A stretch of 14,000 bases of DNA from Symbiodinium natans (lineage: Eukaryota; Sar; Dinophyceae; Suessiales; Symbiodiniaceae): the NCBI GenBank assembly GCA_905221605.1, contig CAJNDS010000434.1, forward strand, positions 126,001 to 140,000, in the 5' to 3' direction. The stretch's first letter is position 1, and the number at the start of each line of letters is the position of its first letter. The position numbers and the translations under genes are program-made. The notes below the pieces were generated by a model. The model ran no database searches. It was not told the origin of the DNA and saw only the letters and a program-made list of their open reading frames with translations. Below, one piece after another: positions 8,910 to 14,000 of the stretch.

Positions 8910-9122
8910 AAGCAGGTTCCATCCGACGTTGCCGGGACTTCTTTGACATCGAAGAGCGGAGACTTGTCGGGCTTGCCCACAAGATCCACTCCTTTCATCA
9001 GCTCGAAGACGCCCCCGTCCGCGAACGACGTCTCCTCCAAAAGACGTGCCCAGAGCAGCAAATTCTTGCCCTTGACCACTTCGCGAACATGCTCGGGCAG
9101 CACTGAGTGTAATCGCGCCTCC
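8789..9122 (-). other. Frame overlap where pol changes to the -1 frame
   Basis: Both pol frames are open across these ~334 bases. The RT frame begins after a TGA at 9123-9125 and the upstream frame ends at 8789. Family-like residues appear to switch between LVGKPDKSPLFDVKEVP (upstream frame) and SASWRRERLKG (RT frame), that is about 8895-8945. I see no classical XXXYYYZ slippery heptamer in register. The only run is CTTTTGG near 8905-8912. The change equals loss of one base, so it is either an atypical programmed shift or a one-base deletion. Confidence 0.5.
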
Positions 9123-10993
9123 TCATATCGAAGTTCCTTTTCCAGCTGGTTCAGCTTCTGGAACATCTGAACCCTTTCCGAAGCGAAAGCCGTCGGCCCC
9201 TCCGTCAATCTCCGAAAGATGTTCCTCTTCACCTCATCAGGAACACAGTGCTGGGTGTCGAAGGGATGGTCAAGCTCCAGTGCACATTCGACGAACTCCT
9301 GAGGCGTTCTATATACCCCAAACCTCCCGCTACAACCCTCTAAATCGGAGGTAAACTCTTTAAAGGGCCGGTCTAAAGGGGGAGCGGTGCGAAACTCGAG
9401 GAACTCAGACAAGAGTTTGCGGGCGCCCTTCTGTTGCGGCCACAAAGGTCGAGGACCTGCCGGGGGATCAAGTCGGGCTGGCAGGCCCGCTGCTGCGGAA
9501 AGGAGGGACGCCATTTCGGAGCATAGTCCCGCTGGATACTCGGCCTCCTGAGCAGTAGAGAAACTCCAAGATCCGTTGCAGCGGTAGACAAGGTAGGGCA
9601 AATGTTCATGCAGGCCGTCGCAGTCTGCTTCCATGCTCTGAAGCGAAGCATGACTGCACCGAAAGCGAGTGCGTTTCGGTCGCTTGCCGCCTTTCATGCA
9701 GTTGCTGAAACACACTTCCCGCATGGAGGACCAGCGCTTGACCAGGGAGGGGCACTGGGAGGCGCGAACAAAGTGGGCCAGGACCGCCCAAATCCAGGAG
9801 TTCTCCGGATTCTCGATGCTTATTTGACAAGAGCTGGGCAGGTGCTGCAACAAGAAAATCACGAAGCGACAGAGCTCATTGGACTTGTCGACGCGGAATT
9901 GATCCTTTCCTGAAAGCCCAGGCAGTCCAAGAACGTTCTCACCGTCCCTCAGGGGACGAGGGTCAGGCGCACCTTGGAGACGAGCTCTCTTGCTGATAGG
10001 TCGCTCACGAGCGCGACTGCCAGTGCCGCACGGGAGGGCAATGTGGACTGCGAAGGGAGGCTCCTGGAGAAGCCGGGCCAGAAGCTGCTGCTGACAGGCT
10101 TCTTCGGTGAGGTCCAAGACCAGCACGGGATGCTCGGGCCTGTGCGGGTTCCATGGGGAATCAACAGGCAAGACTCGAAAGCCAGCGGCATGACAGAACT
10201 TGGAGAGGCGGGCGCAACCTGCAAAAAGCTCAACAAAGAGCGGTCCTGGACGATCAGGGTCGGCCTGAAACATGGGTGTGGCAAGGGACAGGGTCCTGGG
10301 GATGGTCTGAGTGGCAGGTGGAAGGGGAAACTCAAGGGCTTCCAAGAAGGATCGGGTTCGGGAGGGCATATCGGCGGCCCCCTTGGCACTGTAACACACA
10401 AGCAAGGAGCGATCACCTTTCCACGGCAGGGTGGCGTGTCGCCTGTTGGGCGCAGGCAAAAAGCACAACCCTTGCGAGACTTCAAGGACATAGCCCCACA
10501 AGGTTTGACCCCGATGCAAAAAGGAGACACTGCCGGCTGGGTCCTCACACCAGACACCTCCCTCAGAGAAGGCGGTCAAAGGGTACAAGAGGTTTTGGCT
10601 TGCAGGGTCATTCGCAGTGTCCTGGTGAAGGTCGGTTTTAAGGTTTGTAAAGACTGCAATCGTAGTGCACGTGAAGTCAGGGCAAAGTCCTCTGACGAAG
10701 CGGGAGAAAACTCGAGTGGACAAGGGGTGCTGTTTGCTCGTGTCGCGAACAAGCAAGCCCGGGAGCTTGGAGCAAGCGAAAGCACCCAAACTAACAGAAC
10801 GGCTACCGGAAATGTCAACTCCCCGGGCGGGGACTTCCGACGGCAAAGCAAGGCTCAAACGCAAAAGGTCATCTGGAGATATGCAAGATCGGCTGAGGAG
10901 CGAACTGGCGAGCTGTTCAGCAGCGTAGCGGTTGCCACCGGTCTCATCATCCCGAAAGACGGGATTCACTATGCCGGCGGCCGCAGCGGCCGA
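8789..10993 (-). CDS. Pol N-terminal part: 2OG-Fe(II) dioxygenase-like plus C5-methyltransferase-like domains
   Basis: The frame is open from directly after the gag TGA. No ATG is needed if it is reached by readthrough; residues below are counted from the GTG at 10969. At about 80-200 is a dioxygenase-like domain with H115-Q-D117 followed by N120, a GG-x-W block (137-140), then H178 and R187 in a HATLPWKGDR stretch: the HxD...H...R pattern of Fe(II)/2-oxoglutarate enzymes, possibly TET/JBP- or AlkB-like. At about 243-440 is a cytosine-C5 methyltransferase-like fold: FVELFAGCARLS (motif I, 245-256), D270 and D286 for cofactor, P313-C314 (motif IV, catalytic Cys), E386-N-P388 (motif VI), and RPKRT (430-434) near where motif VIII (QRR) is expected. 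At about 548-680 is a helical region preceding RT in this family. The frame ends at 8789, but homology moves to the next frame near 8895-8945. Confidence 0.7.
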   Translation of the reverse strand, partial: SAAAAAGIVNPVFRDDETGGNRYAAEQLASSLLSRSCISPDDLLRLSLALPSEVPARGVDISGSRSVSLGAFACSKLPGLLVRDTSKQHPLSTRVFSRFVRGLCPDFTCTTIAVFTNLKTDLHQDTANDPASQNLLYPLTAFSEGGVWCEDPAGSVSFLHRGQTLWGYVLEVSQGLCFLPAPNRRHATLPWKGDRSLLVCYSAKGAADMPSRTRSFLEALEFPLPPATQTIPRTLSLATPMFQADPDRPGPLFVELFAGCARLSKFCHAAGFRVLPVDSPWNPHRPEHPVLVLDLTEEACQQQLLARLLQEPPFAVHIALPCGTGSRARERPISKRARLQGAPDPRPLRDGENVLGLPGLSGKDQFRVDKSNELCRFVIFLLQHLPSSCQISIENPENSWIWAVLAHFVRASQCPSLVKRWSSMREVCFSNCMKGGKRPKRTRFRCSHASLQSMEADCDGLHEHLPYLVYRCNGSWSFSTAQEAEYPAGLCSEMASLLSAAAGLPARLDPPAGPRPLWPQQKGARKLLSEFLEFRTAPPLDRPFKEFTSDLEGCSGRFGVYRTPQEFVECALELDHPFDTQHCVPDEVKRNIFRRLTEGPTAFASERVQMFQKLNQLEKELRYEEARLHSVLPEHVREVVKGKNLLLWARLLEETSFADGGVFELMKGVDLVGKPDKSPLFDVKEVPATSDGTCFWNLPAGEGSDSRDATRTRTMRLRGRSSGIARSKTGTTAF

Positions 10994-10996
10994 TCA
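10978..10996 (-). promoter_or_regulatory. In-frame UGA between gag and pol with adjacent hairpin
   Basis: On the minus strand the gag frame reads CAG TGA TCG and stays open in the same frame for over 700 codons. One base after the TGA comes a perfect 7-base inverted repeat with a one-base centre (cggccgc-t-gcggccg, 10992-10978), a strong GC hairpin. This could be a readthrough signal like that between gag and pol of some retroviruses, but those use a pseudoknot several bases downstream, so the spacing here is unusual. The alternative is a nonsense mutation, for example CGA to TGA at a methylated CpG. Confidence 0.45.
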
Positions 10997-12220
10997 CTGA
11001 AACTCCGGACACTCGTAAGCCGGATGAGGTCCCAGGCACTTCCAGCACACATGGCGCCCTCGTCGGCACCTCTTTCCCGCCTTGGCGAAGGTGCAACCCC
11101 GTAAGTTGAAGGAGAAACACAAGGGCTTTCCCTCGGCGTCCTGAGAGTGGCAGCCGGAGGGCACGGTCCAGGTCTTTTTCTTGTCCCCTTCGCCAGGAGT
11201 CTTGGGCGCCTGCGGATTGGTCGGAGGCTTGAGAGCAAGATCACGGTCCTTGCGCACAGGCTTGTTAGGCGGCTTGTTGGGTTGTTTGGGCTTAAGGGGA
11301 AGATCTGGATCCGGGGCAGTCTGCTTAAGCAACGGGATGAGGTAGCACTGCACCTGCGTGTGATCCTTCCACTTGGCGAGCGAAGCCTCAAAAGGGTAGG
11401 AGCCATCGGGTCGAATGGACAAAGCTCCTCTGGTGTCCTCAGCGATGCGGGTCCACAGCATTTTGTCGGCCTCACGGAGCTGTTGGAGGGAGACACGTTG
11501 CATCCCTGGTGGCTGAGAGCGCATGTGCGTCTGCAAGAGCTGATCATGCCAGCGCTCCAAATGCTCATAGCGGCAAATCCGTCCCAACTCGAAGGCAAGG
11601 CTGCGGCGTTGCAGCGCCAACTTGATGGCGTATTCCCCTAACGTGCTGCAGCTGGGGTCACTGGAACGGCGGAGCAACTTCAAGTTCCCAGCACAATCGA
11701 ACCCCACAGAATGGTCGACCTTCTCAGTAGTGATCTCAAGAGCCCGACTGGTCAGGCGCTCCCATGGCAGCCAGAGCAGGGATTGATCGGCGACCATTTG
11801 TGCAACCAAGTCTTGGAGCTTGCGCGAGGGCTCAACGTCAGCGCTCCAATGGATGCCCACCAGGCGTTTCTGCAACTCACTGATGCGTTGGGTGCGCTCA
11901 GCGAGAGGCATGCGAACTGGCTCGGAGGTGTCAGTCCGCTCGACTTTCCCACGCATCTCAGCAAGGGCTTGTGTGGTGCTCTCAAACCAAAGTCTTCGAG
12001 CAATGCATAGCACTTGGTCGCTGGGCGCCTGCCCCAAGGCACGCTTCAGGGTAGCAACCAAAGGGCCTTCATCGCTGTTCCCGGCCGACAAAGGGCCGAT
12101 GAACGCTAAGGAACCGAAGGTGTCCACATGCACGGCCGCCAGCTTAGCTAAAGCCTCCTCTGGAAAATTGAGCTCCAAGGCTCGTGCCTTGAAGGCTGCA
12201 CGACTATCAAGTGAGGACAT
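10994..12220 (-). CDS. Gag-like protein with CCCH and CCHC zinc motifs
   Basis: About 408 aa from the ATG at 12220 (MSSLDSRAAF); the open frame runs back to a GTG at 12292. The body is mostly helical-looking with no motif I know, followed by a Pro/Lys-rich linker (roughly residues 322-375 counted from 12292) typical of nucleic-acid-binding tails. The end has two adjacent Cys/His clusters: C-x7-C-x8-C-x4-H (residues 392-414), then C-x2-C-x3-H-x4-C (416-428), the latter one residue shorter than the classic CX2CX4HX4C gag knuckle. A coat/nucleocapsid role that binds and packages the element RNA is inferred from position and the knuckle. It ends at TGA 10994-10996, four residues after the last Cys. 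The polyprotein continues in the same frame after this stop, so gag and pol may be linked by stop readthrough. Confidence 0.72.
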   Translation of the reverse strand: MSSLDSRAAFKARALELNFPEEALAKLAAVHVDTFGSLAFIGPLSAGNSDEGPLVATLKRALGQAPSDQVLCIARRLWFESTTQALAEMRGKVERTDTSEPVRMPLAERTQRISELQKRLVGIHWSADVEPSRKLQDLVAQMVADQSLLWLPWERLTSRALEITTEKVDHSVGFDCAGNLKLLRRSSDPSCSTLGEYAIKLALQRRSLAFELGRICRYEHLERWHDQLLQTHMRSQPPGMQRVSLQQLREADKMLWTRIAEDTRGALSIRPDGSYPFEASLAKWKDHTQVQCYLIPLLKQTAPDPDLPLKPKQPNKPPNKPVRKDRDLALKPPTNPQAPKTPGEGDKKKTWTVPSGCHSQDAEGKPLCFSFNLRGCTFAKAGKRCRRGRHVCWKCLGPHPAYECPEFQ

Positions 12221-12698
12221 GTTGCCTCGGGACAAAAGCTGCGCGGAACACAAGGCAGAGCTGCATGTGGCATGAAAGTTGCATAATGTCACTGAAGCTC
12301 AGAATTTGCAGAACGCTACCCTGAAGCTCAAAGTTGCAGAAAGCTACACAGCTCGAGAATGTTGACCAAATACTGCACCCACGCCGGCCACGGACGGACC
12401 TGCATCGCCAGGCGGCTTGGGGTCAGTCCCGAATACCGCCTCGTAGACGACGAGCAGACCGGATACTGTCGTAGTACAGCTTAGCGCGGCTAGGGGAGTA
12501 CCCCGGTTACCGCGGGCAGCAAAGACTTGATTTGCATGATGTCTAAGGACATGTAAATAGCAGTCCAGGAACTACAAGCGGGGTGCAGCTTGGCTAAGCG
12601 CCTCAACGCGGGCTTGGATGAAATCCGAGTACCCGGCCGACAGGCGAGCAAAAGGAAGAGAAAGGGCGCAAACTGTTTTAGCTCTCCGCGGGACGGTA
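12221..12698 (-). other. Untranslated stretch between the small ORF and gag
   Basis: There is no convincing coding sequence here. The minus-strand 68-codon frame at 12572-12778 overlaps the small ORF's end and has no recognisable motif. The gag frame can be extended in-frame up to a GTG at 12292, but the better start is the ATG at 12220. A short tandem repeat lies at 12292-12348. The ggggagtacccc inverted repeat near 12490-12505 is too short to interpret. Confidence 0.5.
12292..12348. repeat. Imperfect tandem repeat, two ~29-bp units
   Basis: Two consecutive units both begin ctgaagctca and continue with ttgcagaa and gctac (12292-12320 and 12321-12348). They differ by a few substitutions. They lie just upstream of gag in element sense, in the presumed leader. 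Confidence 0.6.
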
Positions 12699-13004
12699 TC
12701 AGCTGCTCTTGTATGTTTGGCTACACCGCTTGCATACGAGCAGGTCAGAGGCAGGAACATTCTGATCCAACTCGCCAAAATTGCGGGTTATGGGTCGGCC
12801 ACACAAGAACTTGGCCCCTTCGGAAGCCTGTATATGCACCGTCCTGCTGTAAATATGCATCTTGCTGAAAACACTCGAAACCTGCGCCGCCGTGAGAGCA
12901 GCATCAAGAGGCACCCCCACAGCTCTGGCCTCGAGATCGTCGACGTCCAGGTCAGAGCCCTCAGCTTCGGAATCCGACACAAAAGGGTAGCTCAGCACTA
13001 GCAT
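12699..13004 (-). CDS. Small zinc-motif ORF starting inside A1 (101 aa)
   Basis: The first ORF in element sense. It has an ATG at 13004; the first six codons (MLVLSY) lie in repeat A1 and the rest is unique. The N-terminus is acidic (DSEAEGSDLDVDDLEA, residues 11-26). The C-terminal half has TVH (55-57), CGR (68-70) and CKRC (91-94), a Cys/His pattern that could bind zinc. As I remember them, dinoflagellate transposon proteins carry a similar short 'VH...CGR...CxxC' stretch, so I favour a real small protein or gag-like leader peptide. No homology search was possible. In the A2 copy the same start codon opens a different frame that runs through the spacer into B2. Alternative: a fragment of a larger ancestral ORF or a chance frame; the composition (few stops, clustered Cys) argues mildly against chance. 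Confidence 0.5.
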   Translation of the reverse strand: MLVLSYPFVSDSEAEGSDLDVDDLEARAVGVPLDAALTAAQVSSVFSKMHIYSRTVHIQASEGAKFLCGRPITRNFGELDQNVPASDLLVCKRCSQTYKSS

Positions 13005-13395
13005 TGCCCATGTCTGCGTACATCATGGACTGCCATGCATGTGTGCCAGTGCGAAACGAGCCATGCTGAAAGAACGGCGCGCAATATCATTGTCAGTCCC
13101 TATGTGGGGCCTTGCAGGGGGTTCCGGGGATTTCCAAAAATTCCGGGAATTTTCAGGATTCCCCGGGTTCCCGCATCAGTCTACACAACACCGGTAAACC
13201 CGCTCTTGTGCCTGTGTCTTCAAACACATACAGTCCGGATCACAAGGGTGCCTCCAGTGGTCTGCGAAGCACCTTTAAACAGCACGAACGTGTGCGGAGT
13301 TCAAAACTAAGTTTGGAAAGATTTTGGAATCATTGCTCAGCTAAGGCGGCTGCTATGAAAACAGAAAGACAACTTTGTCGCTTCGCGAAGACGCC
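12987..13395 (-). repeat. Direct repeat A1 (5' end of element)
   Basis: This 409-bp repeat appears identical, base for base, to 6559-6967 at a constant offset of 6428. Its outer edge (13395) is where the two copies diverge: here gacgcc is followed by ttacctg, in the other copy by gtctttaag. It forms the 5' end of the element on the minus strand, so it should hold the promoter and RNA leader, though I recognise no promoter motif. It carries the palindrome cttcgcgaag at 13381-13390, a nested hairpin at 13124-13166, and at its inner edge the start codon and first six codons of the 101-aa ORF. Confidence 0.85.
13124..13166. repeat. Nested hairpin in the A repeat (A1 copy)
   Basis: This is the same structure as at 6696-6738, offset by 6428: an 8-base inner stem and a 7-base outer stem, unchanged between copies. 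Confidence 0.55.
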
Positions 13396-14000
13396 TTACC
13401 TGTCTGAGACCAGCCCTCACCAGCACGGGAAGCAAGGTGACCACGTGCCGTCAGCGCACGGGGCGGCTGCCGCAGCAGTGCGGACACACGCACAAAGCCA
13501 GCAGAGAGCGGAATGGCATGGGAGTCACTCAGAACTCAGAAGGTTGATCATTGGTGCACGGGCGGTACACAGACCAGGCTGACGCGGTAAGGGTTGGGTC
13601 AGAAGAGGTATTGCCTCACCCGTGAACGCTGAGGTCCCAAGACCGTGGGCAATCCGTTCCCAATAACGTACCTGGCCGACCTGGCCTACGGCTTTACAGC
13701 ATGATGCCGGTGCCCAAAGTCATCAGACCGGATCTGGCAGGTGCACGCAAACGCAAACTCGGCATGCTGAACCGCTGCACTGCACGCATGACTTATTGGT
13801 GTGGCATGAGCTGCAAAAGGATTGCCCCGACGGCCGTCGCCGCGGGAAGACGAGCCAAAACCCGTCAAGGACAGACATCCTGGAAGGCTCGCGCACCTGA
13901 ATATGCAACATAAATTATGCAAGGGGCTTGGGGGCTTTATTTCTGGGGCCCAGGCTCGAGGCTATAAGCCATACAACTGCACGAAAAGTGCCTGCACGTC
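13396..14000. other. Right flank of the retroelement, no gene recognised
   Basis: Frames of 60-78 codons overlap on both strands at 13686-13922 with no motif. Apart from the 46-bp diverged repeat I see nothing I can support. Confidence 0.5.
13411..13456 (+). repeat. Diverged repeat in right flank (partner 6179-6224)
   Basis: Counterpart of 6179-6224, starting 16 bp outside the element's A1 edge, whereas the left copy ends 25 bp outside the B2 edge. Both are in the same orientation, so this is not a simple target duplication. Confidence 0.55.

Larger units (their letters stand above)
6250..13395 (-). mobile_element. Split-direct-repeat retrotransposon with dioxygenase-like, methyltransferase-like, RT and RNase H domains
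   Basis: A 7146-bp element read on the minus strand. Its ends are defined by two interleaved repeat pairs: 12987-13395 matches 6559-6967, and 6968-7213 matches 6250-6495. In element sense this is A1-ORFs-B1-A2-spacer-B2. Inside are a small ORF, gag, a polyprotein with dioxygenase-like and C5-methyltransferase-like domains, and RT-RNase H. The repeat layout is the one known for Ngaro/PAT-type tyrosine-recombinase retroelements. No recombinase, integrase, aspartic protease or endonuclease domain was seen. I see no clear target-site duplication: the left flank ends in a T run and the right flank begins ttacct. Near-identity of the repeats suggests recent insertion. Alternative: a full element followed by a copy that lost its interior, which gives the same repeat order. 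Confidence 0.75.

Noticed and set aside
9060-9330. Helical region upstream of RT considered as a hidden tyrosine recombinase
   Set aside because: No R...HxxR...Y arrangement was visible. It fits better as the family's helical region before the RT fingers.
9974-11104. 376-codon plus-strand open frame, long for this window
   Set aside because: It lies opposite the gag-pol frame in GC-rich DNA. It has no motif, and the minus strand carries clear enzyme motifs there. It is a shadow frame.
8735-12955. Shared 16-mer tcgtcgacgtccaggt at ~8738 and ~12938
   Set aside because: A single short match inside two different coding frames, both encoding LDVD-like residues, with no extension on either side. 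Likely coincidence.

Overview
The window looks like nuclear DNA of a dinoflagellate, probably Symbiodiniaceae or a relative. This rests on the retroelement proteins it carries. Their reverse transcriptase/RNase H, CCCH-type gag finger and dioxygenase-like and C5-methyltransferase-like polyprotein domains resemble dinoflagellate transposon polyproteins as I remember them. No search was run. I see no host gene I can name, no rRNA or tRNA and no CRISPR. The rest is repeat-rich, gene-poor DNA.

Left part (1-6249): a mosaic of duplicated, non-coding-looking sequence. A ~1.13 kb segment at 343-1476 recurs at 2942-4085, and a diverged third copy of its right half fills ~52-340. A second family occurs at 2071-2522 and 4894-5318. 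It grades into a more diverged third copy at 5336-5570, which lies inside the only left-half stretch that could be a decayed coding region (5336-5925, minus strand).

Right part (6250-13395): one complete-looking retroelement of 7146 bp on the minus strand. In element sense the order is A1 (12987-13395), a 101-aa small ORF, an untranslated stretch, gag with two C-terminal zinc motifs, an in-frame UGA, a polyprotein carrying an Fe(II)/2-oxoglutarate dioxygenase-like domain and a C5-cytosine methyltransferase-like domain, a -1 change of frame, reverse transcriptase plus RNase H, then B1 (6968-7213), A2 (6559-6967), a 63-bp spacer and B2 (6250-6495). A1/A2 appear identical over 409 bp and B1/B2 differ at one base over 246 bp. 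This A1-ORFs-B1-A2-B2 order is the 'split direct repeat' layout of Ngaro/PAT-type tyrosine-recombinase retrotransposons. However, RNase H stops only 22 bp before B1 and I find no tyrosine recombinase. The abutting B1/A2 ends form a short perfect inverted repeat exactly at the junction, as expected of a circle-junction template.

How the parts could work together (inference): gag packages the RNA, and RT/RNase H copies it using B1-A2 as template for the missing ends. The dioxygenase-like and methyltransferase-like domains, made in the same polyprotein, could write and oxidise base modifications on element or target DNA. Gag:pol and pol:RT ratios could be set by UGA readthrough and a frameshift, although both breaks could instead be mutations. 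The right flank (13396-14000) shows no gene.
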